A stretch of 64,000 nt of DNA. Source: Calendula officinalis. Lineage: Eukaryota > Streptophyta > Magnoliopsida > Asterales > Asteraceae. A program made the position numbers and the translations under genes. Positions 46,420-56,580 of this stretch are shown here, piece after piece. Each line of letters begins with the position of its first letter. The stretch's first letter is position 1. The notes beneath the pieces are model-generated. The model was not told the DNA's origin. It worked only from the letters and a program-made list of their open reading frames with translations, and did no database searches. The stretch covers positions 44,552,907-44,616,906 of the forward strand of contig OY970820.1 of assembly GCA_963853835.1 (NCBI GenBank). Direction: 5' to 3'.

Positions 46420-46967
46420 GTAAGTCAAACATGAAGTCAAAGTCAAACATGGTTTTCTTCTACCTCACTTAACTGCTAATGACAAACATATGAATGTTTT
46501 TTCAATAAAATTAGTTAAAACTTAAAAGGATACTGAGTCAAAAAAATTTTGTTAAAACATGGTCTTTCTCTGCCTCATTTAACTCTTATGATTTAAATTT
46601 TTGTTGATGATTGCAGGGTTCATGGCTTGCAACACTACCTCGTCCATATAACCTTCTTGAAGTTTTTTTTTAATCAGTAGTTTTTAATGTATTTTCTCTA
46701 TATTTGTTCGCACGTAAAACATGAACCTTGTGTTAACTTGAACCTTGTGTTAACTTGCTAAATATTTTGTATGAAATGATTAAGTTTGAAATATTTGCTT
46801 GTGTTGATTTTATTGTTGTGGTTTGTTAGAAACATGTTTTTAGAAATTGTTGCCTGAAAATTACCAGTTGGAAACAAGAAAAACAGCAAAATTAAAATTT
46901 AAAAAAAAAAAAAAAGTTTTTGCGAAGACAACCTCGCCGCAAAAGAGTGGCACATCGCCGCAAAAAA
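46420..46967. other. CACTA element, right part
   Basis: AT-rich with an acceptor-like TTGATGATTGCAG at 46606-46618 and no recognised coding; ends with GCGGCGA subterminal words. Confidence 0.5.
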
Positions 46968-48024
46968 CCCGACATTTAACCCATATAAACACCACATTTA
47001 GCAAGTCATGACTAACTACATAATTTAACCAAATCAACACCTTTCTTGACCAAATATTTTTACCCCATATCACTAGTTTATCTTTTTGACCCAAATCATC
47101 CAAACACTAACTAGTTTATTTCACAAAATCCACCAATACTTGACAATCAACAAAAGTAATTTACCGAACATGTTATATTAACATAATAAACAACAATAAC
47201 CATCAAATCCTCAAGAGATCCAAGGTTTGACAAAACTCATCTTCTCCAAATCTCCATTAATGGAGCTTGAAGGTGAGTTTCACCAAAACTTAGTTTCTTC
47301 CCACAAATAACCACACAATACATGTAAAAGCTTGAATAAACATGTAATCTAACATCTAACACAAGATTCACCCACAAAACTTCAAGAATCATAAACCTTA
47401 GTTTAACCAATTTGCATGAAATCAATAACAAACACATGTAGAATTAAGCTCACCTCAAGGCCTACTCAAAAATGAGTTTAGAATTTAGATTGAGCAAGAA
47501 ACAAGCCCTAGATCTTCAAAAGACACCAAGAACAAGCAAGAAGATGAAGAGGGTTTTTAGAGAGAAGTTAGAGAGAGAAAATGCACATGCAATCTTGTTG
47601 TGTGTGTTTATGTAACTGAGAGAAGATAAGAAGGTTTTGACAGCTCCTTCAAAACGTGGCACAAGGGGAAAACAACAGGTGCACATTTCATTTAATAACA
47701 ATGTCACAAGGGTATCCGGTCCACAGTTAATTCATTTAAAATACCAAACAGACTCCATTTTCAAAAACGCATATATTTTCGGGATTGAAATTCAAAAGTG
47801 AATCTAACAATATAAAAACCACATAATCATTTAAACATTTCAGAAATCGGAAATTTTAATCCCTTGATTAAAATATCACAAAAAGTCAAAACACTAAACA
47901 ATTCATTTAATAATACTTTAAGGCCAAAACTACTAGACCGGGTTTCAGGATGTTACATAAATTATTTATATTTCACTAAATAAATTATGTGATACTTATT
48001 TATTTAAAATTTATATGTGTTATG

Positions 48025-48226
48025 TATAAAGAAGATTAATGAAAAGTTACTTTCATTTAATTAAAGCAAATGCTTATATATACAACTACATATCATATCG
48101 GCTACAACAACCTTGAGGAATTTTAGTCTTCTTTGATATTATCCATACTCTTGATATTATCTACAATTAAATAATTAAAATATAATTATATGAAATGTAA
48201 TTTAGCTAAGACTGTTATCGTTAATA
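48025..48226 (-). repeat. 3' LTR of copia-3
   Basis: 202 bp, TATAAAGAAG to CGTTAATA in plus orientation; ends are TA..TA instead of TG..CA, fixed by the TSD and the matching copy. Confidence 0.92.
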
Positions 48227-50610
48227 TGCTCCCCCAAGATGGACGATCGAGAAACAAGTCCAATCTTGGATAGTAAGGTGTGAAATCGATGCTTGAGAGG
48301 CGGCTTGGTAAGAGCGTCAGCTAGTTGAACATCACCTTTGATGTGGTTAACACGTATGGAGCCTTCTTGAACCTTTTCACGAACAAAGTGGAAGTCCAAT
48401 GCTAAATGTTTCATGCGTGAGTGAAAAACAGGATTTGCTGAATAGTGTGTAGCGCTTAAGTTGTCACAAAAGATGGTTGGAGTGGTGCTGGATCGATAAC
48501 CAAGTTCAGAAAGTAAGGATACAACCCATTGAACTTCGGTGGTGGTGGAAGCTACTGCACAAAATTCCGCTTCGGTGGAGGACCGAGCTAAAGTTGGTTG
48601 ACGCTTGGAGCTCCAAGCAATAGGGTTGGAGCCAAGGTAAACAATATACCCTGTGGTGCTTCGGTAGGTATGTTTATCGCCCGCCCAATCGGCGTCGGTA
48701 AAAGCATGTAGATTTATAGGCGAGTTTCTGCGTAGAAGGAGGCCATGATGAATGCTCCTGTGAAGGTAGCGTAGTAATCGTTTGAGAGCAGCCCAGTGAA
48801 GATCAGTGGGGCAATGCATGAATTGAGATAACTTGTTAACTGTGAAAGCCACATCTGGACGAGCAAGTGAAAAATATTGCAGGCCACCTACAAGAGATCT
48901 GTAATCTTTGGGATTGGGTAGTGGAGTGCCTGTATTTGGTTCGAGATGGAGTGATGGTGTCGACAGTGTGGATGCCGGCTTACAATCACTCATGTTGGCT
49001 TTTGTGAGAATATCAAGGATGTATTTGGCTTGAGACAGAAAGAGACCATGTGTGTGAGGGAGAACCTCAACACCAAGGAAGTAGGAGAGATTACCAAGAT
49101 CTTTTAGAGAGAAACGATTAGCAAGAGATGTGATAAAAGAGGAAACACTAGAAGAGGAAGGTCCGGTGATGATGATATCATCGACATAGACGAGGATGTA
49201 GATGATGGATGTTTTGTGAACGAATAAAGAAGAGTCAGATATTGTAGGTTTAAAACTGTTAGAAATAAGAAAAGATTTCAGTTCGTTATACCAAGCACGA
49301 GATGCTTGGCGAAGACCATATATTGCTTTGTTTAGTTTGCATACATGGGTAGGGAATGAAGGATCAATGAACCCCGGTGGTTGAGACATGTAAACATCTT
49401 CATTGAGTGTGCCTTGTAGAAAGGCATTGTTGATGTCTAATTGACGAAGGCACCAATTTTGAGAGGTGGCGATAGATAGGATGAGACGAAGAGATGCCGG
49501 CTTGACTACAGGGCTAAAGGTTTCAATGTAGTCAAGGCCAGGTCGTTGATGAAAGCCTTTGGCAACAAGTCTTGCCTTGAGGCGTTCAACGGTACCGTCG
49601 GGTTTGAATTTTGTTCGAAAAAACCATTTACAACCAACTAGATTGGGTGCGGAGTCGGAAGGAACAAGAGACCAAGTATTGTTTCGGGTTAATGCATCAT
49701 GTTCGGCTTGCATGGCTTCGCGCCATTGAGGTTGTTTTAGAGCTTGAGTGATGTTTTGAGGCTCGGGAAACGGTTGAGCAATGGAGTGATATAATATAAA
49801 ATCATTGTTGTGATAACGAGTGTTGGGTTGTCGGTTTGTTCGAGTGGTACATGATGATGAAGGAGGGGCTATATTAGAAGTATGAGGGCTGTTTGGAAGT
49901 GGGGTGCGTGATGTATCGGTGTTTGAAGATGAGAAAGTGCGAGGGTTATGTTCTTGTGGATTGTGTTGGTGTAAAGTGGAGGGTGGCAGTGATGTGGATT
50001 GAGTTGCGATGGGGTTAGGGGTGTTGTTATTTATTGGAATTAGGTTGACTTGGAGCCAATCTTCTAGATTAGGCAGTGAGGTGGAATTGTTATGAGTAAT
50101 TGAAGCATATGGAAATGTGTCTTCAATAAAATGAACATGCCTTGAAGTGTAGATTTTATTTGTGCGAGGTTCAAGAAGGTAGTAGGCACTTTGAGAGGAC
50201 CAATAGCCAACAAAAATACAAGGCTTAGATCGTGGTTCGAGTTTGTGTTTGTAGTAAGGACGAAGCCACGGGTATGCAAGGCAACCGAAGCTCCGGAGCT
50301 TGTCATAGTTTGGTAATTTGTTAAAAAGGCGAAGAAATGGGGAATCGTTTTTGAGTGTGGCGGTGGGTAGACGATTAATGAGGTAAGTGGCTGTAGTAAC
50401 CGTAAATGACCAAAAAATAAGTGGCATTTTTGCATGAGTAAGAAGCGAGAGGGCGGTTTCAACAATGTGGCGATGTCGACGTTCGGCATAGCCATTATGT
50501 TCCGGTGTGTGAGGTGGAGAGGTGAGGTGAGTAATGCCACATGAAGCAAGGTGAGAAGCAAGTTTGATGTACTCGCCACCGTTATCGAAAAGAGTTGTTT
50601 GATTTTCGTT
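48202..50610 (-). pseudogene. copia-3 integrase C-terminal part, RT and RNase H
   Basis: A long open frame (741 codons from 50427, open somewhat further upstream). It has HTPEHNGYAERRHRHI, CLAYPWLRPYYKHKL, SKPCIFVGYWSSQSAYY, the RT with WREAMQAEHDAL, KARLVAKGFHQRPGLDY, LDINNAFLQGTLNEDVYMSQ and the catalytic YVDDIIITG. RNase H follows with FTDADWAGDKHTYRSTTGY, SSTEAEFCAVAS and KGDVQLADALTKP. It ends inside the LTR edge at 48202. The RT to RNase H part looks intact. A frameshift near 50600 cuts it off from gag and the start of integrase. Confidence 0.92.
48227..48237 (-). other. Polypurine tract of copia-3
   Basis: TGCTCCCCCAA, purine-rich on the coding strand, adjacent to the LTR. Confidence 0.85.
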
Positions 50611-51747
50611 TGGAAATAATTTTCAACAAGGTGTTGAAAACGGGTAAAAGTGGCGAGAGAGTCTGATTTATGTTTCAGTGGATATAACCAAGTATATTTG
50701 GTATAATGGTCAACAAAAATTATGTAGTATTTGTAGCCATCAAAAGAAGTAATTATGTGGTGAGATGCGCCACTATCAAATAACCAGTTATTGTTATGTT
50801 CTGTAGATGTAGTATTCATGGTGTTGGCTTGGGGATAGGTGGTCACGTGTTTAGGAAGAGAGGGTAGGATGATATGTGGGTATTTGTTTTTGAAATCATT
50901 ACATGAAGTGAGTGAATGACCTTTTATAAAACAATATTGACATTTTCCTAGAAATTGGCGAGGTGCACCTGGAGTGTTAGGAGTTGGAAGTAGAGCAGGA
51001 GAGGAGGAACGTGAGTTCCATGGTTTGTTTGAAGGTCGTTTATTCACGGCAAAAGCAGTGGCGGGTTGATGCAAATTTGTGGCAGCGGGTGTTTGTTGTA
51101 AAAGGGAGAGCTCATGATTGATTAGTTTCTCATGAAGTTCGTGGAAGGAGATAGGGGTATCTCGAGCATGAATGGATTCAATGATTGTTTTGTAGGTGGA
51201 GTTGTCAAGACCATTCAGAACAACATCGGTAATGTCCTCAACATCCATTTTCTTGCCAAGGATGTTGAGTTCATCAACGATGTTTTAACTAATTGCATAT
51301 AATCAGTGATAGATTGGTCGGTGGTTTTGGTGGTTTGTTTCAATCGGTGTTTGAAGTTGTTTAATGTGACCACGAGATGGGTTGGCATAGGTGTTGGATA
51401 AAATCGTCCAAGCTTCTAGGGAGGAAGAAGCATTGGTAATGAGTGGTACTATCGAAGGAGAAAGTGTACCAACAAGAGCACCAAAAAGGAGACGATCTTG
51501 GCGGAACCATGCTGGAAAATTAGCATGAGGTGTGGATACGCCATTTTCGATGGTGGGTGTGGGTGACGGGGTGGTACCATCAATGTATTTGAAGAGATCA
51601 AGGCCATGAAGGAGAGCTTCAATCTGTGGTTTCCAGCTTAAATAATTGGTGGAAGAAAGCTTTAGAGATGGTGGAAAGTTAACGAATATATTTGTAAATA
51701 ATCTTTGAGTGATGAAGTATTGAGAGGGAGGGTGGGAATTATTGTGG
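50600..51747 (-). pseudogene. copia-3 gag, protease and integrase start, with internal deletion
   Basis: Gag has LKLSSTNYLSWKPQIEALLH and FPAWFRQDRLLFGALVGTL; a frameshift near 51290 leads on to MDVEDITDVVLNGLDNSTYK. The zinc knuckle is CQYCFIKGHSLTSC. The protease motif WLFDSGASHHII is followed almost directly by integrase YYIIFVDHYTKYTWLYPLKH, so most of the protease and the whole HHCC region are deleted in frame near 50750. The first gag codons lie on the far side of copia-4, near 56336. Confidence 0.88.
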
Positions 51748-51752
51748 AAGAT

Positions 51753-51891
51753 TAAACGAATATATTTGTAAATAATCTTTAATTTATGTTGATCTTGTAT
51801 ATTACTCATTTATGGTAGTTAGTTGTAATATTGTATCTATAAATATTAATGAGACATCTCTTCACAAATCAGTGAAGATTAAACCCTAATA
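51753..51891 (+). repeat. 5' LTR of copia-4
   Basis: 139 bp, TAAACGAATATA to AAACCCTAATA, followed directly by the primer site. A TATA-like stretch lies near 51836. Confidence 0.93.
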
Positions 51892-51900
51892 TGGTATCAG
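51892..51900 (+). other. Primer binding site of copia-4
   Basis: TGGTATCAG, the first nine bases of the tRNA-iMet complement, directly at the LTR edge. Confidence 0.88.
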
Positions 51901-51964
51901 CCTAATACCGTTCCTCTCTCTCAAACCCTAGCCGTCTCCCTCCTCACAGCCGTCGCAATTCACC

Positions 51965-54900
51965 ATGGCCGGCGGTGGAGCTTCTTCATCCGATACCTCG
52001 GATTCTTCACTCTCCCTCTCTACAATCCTCCACATGCTTACTCTCAAACTAAACTCCACAAACTATTTGCTTTGGCACAAGCAACTCTTACCTCTTTTGG
52101 CTTATCAACAATTGACGGGGTACGTTGACGGTACTATACCCGCACCCCCGTCCACCCTCATTGTTGGTGATGTTACTTCGGTCAATCCAGCCTATACAAC
52201 CTGGCTCGCTGCTGACCAACGGGCGATGATTATCATACAATCTTCGCTTACCGAGGAGGCTATGGCCGAAACATTGGGTCATACCACCTCCCACGCAGTT
52301 TGGTTGGCGCTCACTTCCGCATATCGTCACGACTCTACTGAAAGAGTTCATACTCTGCGTGAAAACCTTCGTACGATCAAGAAAGGTTTATCATCTGTTG
52401 GTGATTATGCTCGTAAATTTAAAAACGTTTGTGATCAATTGTCCGCTATCGGTCACCCGCTTGATGACAATGACAAAAGTCATTGGTTCTTATGTGGTCT
52501 TGGCTCTACCTTTGAAACGTTTTCCACAACACAGCGCCTCATCTCGCCCAAGCCACTGTTTCGTGATCTAGTCTCGCAAGCCGAGAGTCACGAGATGTTC
52601 CTTCAAAGCATCAGTGATTCTACGGTGGCACCGGTTGCATTCAATGTTAATCGAGAAGGTAATAACTCTTCTAATCGTGGTCGTTATTCTAACCGAGGAA
52701 ACTCTTCTCGTGGTAGGGGTCGTAATAATCGACGACCCCCACATTGTCAATTATGTAGGAAGGAAGGCCATTATGCAACTCAATGCCCTAGCTTGCACAC
52801 TTTTGCTCGACAATCACCACATATTGATGCTAATCTTGCTCAAGCGTTTCATGCCCAATGCAACACGTCCACACCCGATTGGTTTGCTGACACCGGTGCC
52901 TCGGCTCACATGACATCCTCCGCCAACGATCTCGAGCATACCACTCCTTATAATGGTAACGATTTCGTTTATTTTGGCAATGGTGAAAGTGCTCCTATTT
53001 CACATACTGGGAACACTCATATTTCACCAAATATTTCTTTGCTTGATGTCCTTGTTGTTCCCCATTTAACTAAAAATTTACTCTCCGTTAGTAAGTTAAC
53101 TCAAGACAAGCCGGTTGACGTGTTATTTTCTAATCCTTTATTTTTCATTCAGAACCGCAAAACCAGGGAAACGCTAGCTCAAGGCATGCGTAGAAATGGT
53201 CTCTATGTGCTAGATCGAGGTCAAAGAGCTTTTTTAGCTAAACTTTCCTCACGTCGCTTACAAGCATCTTTTGAATTATGGCATTCTCACCTTGATCATG
53301 TTTCATATGACATTATTACTAGTTTAATTAAATCGGGTAGTTTATCTGTTAATTCAGTTTTACCAAACCCTCGTTTGTTTTCTTCTTGTCAATTGTTAAA
53401 AAGCAAACACTTACCATTTGATGTTAATTTAAAACGTTCTTTGCATGTGTTGGATTTAGTTCATTGTGATTTATGGGGACCTTCTCCCGTTGTGTGTTTA
53501 GATGGTTTTCGTTACTATGCTATATTTATTGATGATTACTCACGTTTTACATGGTTTTATCCATTGAAGGCAAAATCCGATTTTTTTCATGTTTTTGAAA
53601 CTTTTGTAAGCTTTGTACAAACACAATTTTCGTGCAAAATCAAGCAATTTCAATCCGATGGTGGCACCGAATTCATCAATGCTCAAGTTCGTACTCTTCT
53701 CTCCAAAAATGGTACACACCACCGGATTTCTTGCCCATATACACCGCAACAAAATGGTCGAGCCGAGCGAAAACATAGACACATTACGGAAACGGGGCTT
53801 GCTATGATGTTTAATGCCCATGTTCCGACTTACTTATGGGCGCACGCATTTGCTTCCGCCACATATATTATTAATTGGTTGCAAACTAAACTTCTTGAGC
53901 AAAAATCTCCATATGAGCTATTATTCTCATCTCAACCGAATTATGGAAATTTTAAAGTCTTTGGTTGTCGGGTTTTTCCTTATCTTGAGGACTATTCTTC
54001 AAACAAGCTTTCTCCCCGAAGTGCTCCATGTATTTTCATCGGATATAGCACCCAATACAAAGGTTATCGGTGCCTTGATCTAACCACAATGCGGATTTAC
54101 ACCACCCGGCATGCTCAATTTAATGAGGAATTTTTTCCTTTTTCGGGTACATCATCTTCAACATCATCTATCACACCATTTTTATCATCATATTGTGATG
54201 ATTACCCAATGCCACAACCAACCCAACCCACTGCCCAAAACAATAACATTCCCACCAACACACCGAATACTTCCCCATGCAACCTTTGTCCCACCGAAAA
54301 ACCCACTGTTCCCCAAGCTGACCCTCAAGCTGACCCGCAGTCAGCCTCATCCGACGCAGCTCAAGCTGACCCGCAGTCAGCCTCATCCGACGCAGCTCAA
54401 GCTGACCCGCAGTCAGCTCCATCCGGCGCTGCTCAAGCTGACCCGCAGTCAGCCCCATCCGGCGCTGCTCAAGCTGACCCGCAAGCTGCCCCACCCGCAC
54501 AACCTCCACATCCACACCCTATGGTCACACGATCTAAGAACGGCATTTTCAAACCGAAAAACACTGCCGATCTTACACACCTTTCACCACTTCACCATGC
54601 CTTACTTGCTTCTAAAGAACCAAAGGGTTTTAAAACCGCATCGCGTGACCCCAAATGGTTCTCGGCAATGCGTGATGAAATTAATGCCTTAAGTCTCAAT
54701 AAGACTTGGGATCTTGTTCCCCGGCCCGCAAAATCTAATGTAGTTGGGTCTAAATGGGTGTTTCGTACCAAGTTTCGTGCCGATGGTACGCTTGACAAAT
54801 ACAAAGCTCGCCTTGTTGCCAAAGGTTTCACCCAAATTCCGGGACTTGACTATTCCGCTACGTTTAGTCCCGTTGTTAAAGCATCAACGGTCCGGATCAT

Positions 54901-55450
54901 TCTTTCGGTTGCCATTTTAAACAAATGGCTGTTACACCAACTTGATGTCAAGAACGCATTCTTGAATGGTGATTTATCCGACATTGTCTACATGGAGCAA
55001 CCACCCGGATTTGTGGATCCCAAGTTACCAAATCATGTTTGCCGACTCAAGAAAGCCCTTTATGGCCTCAAACAAGCACCTCGTGCTTGGTTTCAAAGAT
55101 TAAGTTATTTTCTCATTAGCATTGGTTTTTCTTGTAGTCGAGCCGATACATCGTTGTTTGTCTTCAAAAACGGTACAAACATACTTTACTTGTTGGTTTA
55201 TGTTGACGGTATTATTCTCACCGGCAATAATCCATCTATTATTCGTGATTTTATCACACGGCTCAACAAGGAATTTCTCATTACCGACCTTGGTAAACTA
55301 AACTACTTCCTTGGCCTTGAAGTTTCTTACCATGATTCCGGTATTTTTTTGAGCCAATCCAAATATGCTCACGACGTTCTTACTCGAGCTCAATTATTTC
55401 AATGCAAAACCGGTTGCTACTTCTCTTTCCACATCGACCTACTTTACTAG
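51965..55450 (+). CDS. copia-4 gag-pol polyprotein (gag to RT), 1161 codons
   Basis: Start MAGGGASSSDTSDSSLSLST, 74 bases after the LTR. In order: gag core (LNSTNYLLWHKQLLPLLAYQ, residues ~25-220), zinc knuckle CQLCRKEGHYATQC (~260), protease WFADTGASAHMTS (~305, D-T-G-A), pre-integrase HSHLDHVSYDII (~440), integrase (VHCDLWGPSPV, FQSDGGTEFI, PYTPQQNGRAERKHRH; ~500-640), a Pro/Gln-rich linker with a 12-residue repeat (~785-845), and RT (KARLVAKGFTQIPGLDY, LDVKNAFLNGDL, ALYGLKQAPRAWF). The RT catalytic motif reads Y-V-D-G, and the pre-integrase zinc motif reads SSCQL where a first Cys is expected. A frameshift near 55410 ends the frame before RNase H. Confidence 0.93.
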   Translation: MAGGGASSSDTSDSSLSLSTILHMLTLKLNSTNYLLWHKQLLPLLAYQQLTGYVDGTIPAPPSTLIVGDVTSVNPAYTTWLAADQRAMIIIQSSLTEEAMAETLGHTTSHAVWLALTSAYRHDSTERVHTLRENLRTIKKGLSSVGDYARKFKNVCDQLSAIGHPLDDNDKSHWFLCGLGSTFETFSTTQRLISPKPLFRDLVSQAESHEMFLQSISDSTVAPVAFNVNREGNNSSNRGRYSNRGNSSRGRGRNNRRPPHCQLCRKEGHYATQCPSLHTFARQSPHIDANLAQAFHAQCNTSTPDWFADTGASAHMTSSANDLEHTTPYNGNDFVYFGNGESAPISHTGNTHISPNISLLDVLVVPHLTKNLLSVSKLTQDKPVDVLFSNPLFFIQNRKTRETLAQGMRRNGLYVLDRGQRAFLAKLSSRRLQASFELWHSHLDHVSYDIITSLIKSGSLSVNSVLPNPRLFSSCQLLKSKHLPFDVNLKRSLHVLDLVHCDLWGPSPVVCLDGFRYYAIFIDDYSRFTWFYPLKAKSDFFHVFETFVSFVQTQFSCKIKQFQSDGGTEFINAQVRTLLSKNGTHHRISCPYTPQQNGRAERKHRHITETGLAMMFNAHVPTYLWAHAFASATYIINWLQTKLLEQKSPYELLFSSQPNYGNFKVFGCRVFPYLEDYSSNKLSPRSAPCIFIGYSTQYKGYRCLDLTTMRIYTTRHAQFNEEFFPFSGTSSSTSSITPFLSSYCDDYPMPQPTQPTAQNNNIPTNTPNTSPCNLCPTEKPTVPQADPQADPQSASSDAAQADPQSASSDAAQADPQSAPSGAAQADPQSAPSGAAQADPQAAPPAQPPHPHPMVTRSKNGIFKPKNTADLTHLSPLHHALLASKEPKGFKTASRDPKWFSAMRDEINALSLNKTWDLVPRPAKSNVVGSKWVFRTKFRADGTLDKYKARLVAKGFTQIPGLDYSATFSPVVKASTVRIILSVAILNKWLLHQLDVKNAFLNGDLSDIVYMEQPPGFVDPKLPNHVCRLKKALYGLKQAPRAWFQRLSYFLISIGFSCSRADTSLFVFKNGTNILYLLVYVDGIILTGNNPSIIRDFITRLNKEFLITDLGKLNYFLGLEVSYHDSGIFLSQSKYAHDVLTRAQLFQCKTGCYFSFHIDLLY
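54317..54500 (+). repeat. 36-bp coding minisatellite in the copia-4 linker
   Basis: Four full copies plus partial ones of a 36-bp unit containing GCTGACCCGCAGTCAGC, encoding ADPQSASSDAAQ or ADPQSAPSGAAQ. The first pair and the last pair each share private variants, which fits duplication in steps. Confidence 0.9.
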
Positions 55451-56156
55451 CCAAGGTAAACCATTTGCGGATCCGACCCTATACCGTTCACTTGTTGGAG
55501 CTTTAAAATATCCTACCATCACACGCCCGGACTTATCTTACGCCGTTAATCAAGTAAGTCAATTTTTACATGCACCAATGGAAGATCACTTTCAAGGTGT
55601 CAAAATAATTTTATGGTATGTGAAAGGTACTTTGGGTTATGGACTCACGTTTTCACACTCTCCATCTCCCTCCATCCTTGGTTATTCCGATGCGGATTAA
55701 CTGGGCACGATGCATTGAAACTCGCCGATCCACTTATGGCTATTCAATATTTCTTCGTGGAAATTTGGTCTCATGGAGCGCCAAGAAGCAACCCACGGTT
55801 TCCCGCTCGAGTTGTGAATCGGAATATCGAGCCTTGGCTAAAACCGCTTCCGAGATAATTTGGATTACTCATCTCCTATGAGAACTTCACATCTTTCCAT
55901 CCGGACGACCCACTTTACTATGTGATAATCGAAGTGCATTATTTTTAAGTCAAAATCCGATCTCTCATAAACGGGCAAACACACATTGATCTTGACTACC
56001 ACTTCGTTCGTGAATTAGTTCTCTCCGGGAAGCTTTCAACAAAATTCGTTTCCACTCACCTTCAAGTAGCCGACATTTTTACTAAAAGCCTTCCAAGACC
56101 TCTTTTCGAGGAGTTTCGATCCAAACTACGTGTTGGTCCTCCCCCATCTTCGCTTG
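55411..56156 (+). pseudogene. copia-4 RNase H region, frameshifted
   Basis: Pieces in different frames: SLVGALKYPTITRPDLSYAV and WYVKGTLGYGLTF, then after a break at 55700 STYGYSIFLRGNLVSWSAKK and SRSSCESEYRALAKTASEII. After a TGA near 55879 follow LLCDNRSALFLSQNP, LDYHFVRELVLSGKL and LQVADIFTKSLPRPLF. All are copia RNase H motifs in the right order. Three or more lesions. Confidence 0.88.
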
Positions 56157-56170
56157 TGGGGGGGGGGGGG
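56157..56170 (+). other. Polypurine tract of copia-4
   Basis: GTGG followed by a run of G up to the 3' LTR. Confidence 0.85.
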
Positions 56171-56309
56171 TAAACGAATATATTTGTAAATAATCTTTAA
56201 TTTATGTTGATCTTGTATATCTCTCATTTATGGTAGTTAGTTGTAATATTGTATCTATAAATATTAATGAGATATCTCTTCACAAATCAGTGAAGATTAA
56301 ACCCTAATA
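56171..56309 (+). repeat. 3' LTR of copia-4
   Basis: 139 bp, three substitutions from the 5' LTR, followed by TSD AAGAT. Confidence 0.93.
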
Positions 56310-56364
56310 AAGATGAGTTTGGTGGTGTCATGGTGTCGATTAGCAGGGAAGAAAGGTCACCTGG

Positions 56365-56373
56365 CTGATACCA
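56365..56373 (-). other. Primer binding site of copia-3
   Basis: TGGTATCAG on the minus strand, directly beside the 5' LTR at 56374. The gag ATG follows about 30 bases on, just before the copia-4 insertion. Confidence 0.85.
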
Positions 56374-56575
56374 TATAAAGAAGATTAATGAAAAGTTACT
56401 TTCATTTAATTAAAGCAAATGCTTATATATACAACTACAGATCCTATCGGCTACAACAACCTTGAGGAATTTTAGTCTTCTTTGATATTATCCATACTCT
56501 TGATATTATCTACAATTAAATAATTAAAATATAATAATATGAAATGTAATTTAGCTAAGACTGTTATCGTTAATA
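56374..56575 (-). repeat. 5' LTR of copia-3
   Basis: 202 bp, matches 48025-48226 with three substitutions; followed by TSD TTATG. Confidence 0.93.
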
Positions 56576-56580
56576 TTATG

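Larger units (their letters stand above)
44532..46967 (+). mobile_element. CACTA-like element carrying gene fragments (right end unclear)
   Basis: The left terminus CACTACTAGAAATAAAAGG is the CACTA signature. Subterminal words TTTTTGCGGCGATG (44568) and ATCGCCGCAAAA (44685, 46950) are inverted between the ends. A clean right terminus and 3-bp TSD are not visible, so that border is approximate. The interior has no transposase; it carries kinase-like exons and a short repetitive frame. Flanking sequence on both sides is solo LTR B. Confidence 0.75.
43096..47957 (-). mobile_element. Solo LTR B, containing a CACTA element
   Basis: On the minus strand it starts TGTAACATCCTGAAACCCGG, close to the gypsy LTR start at 18587, and ends GCGGTGTTACA. 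TSD TAAAT is at 43091-43095 and 47958-47962. Minus the CACTA insert it is about 2.4 kb, the size of the other LTRs of this type. Confidence 0.9.
51753..56309 (+). mobile_element. Ty1/copia element copia-4 (Ale-like), nested in copia-3 gag
   Basis: 139-bp LTRs (51753-51891, 56171-56309) with three differences, and TSD AAGAT (51748-51752, 56310-56314). It has primer site TGGTATCAG and a gag-pol frame of 1161 codons, then broken RNase H and a poly-G purine tract. At 4557 bp it is a nearly complete element. Being inside copia-3, it is the younger of the two, although LTR divergences are similar at this short length. Confidence 0.95.
48025..56575 (-). mobile_element. Ty1/copia element copia-3 (Ale-like), containing copia-4
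   Basis: 202-bp LTRs (48025-48226 and 56374-56575) with three differences between them and TSD TTATG (48020-48024, 56576-56580). The minus strand holds gag, protease, integrase, RT and RNase H. The primer site is TGGTATCAG. Short LTRs and a compact body fit the Ale-type lineage. The gag start region is split by copia-4 at 51753-56309. Without it the element is about 4.0 kb. Confidence 0.93.

Noticed and set aside
51676..51712. Extra copy of the copia-4 LTR start inside copia-3 gag (AACGAATATATTTGTAAATA)
   Set aside because: It encodes conserved-looking gag residues of copia-3 in frame; the match to the LTR is short and could be chance or a small duplication at the insertion site. I could not decide from one copy.
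54171..54692. Long frames on both strands over the copia-4 linker
   Set aside because: Shadows of the 36-bp minisatellite and of the true gag-pol frame.
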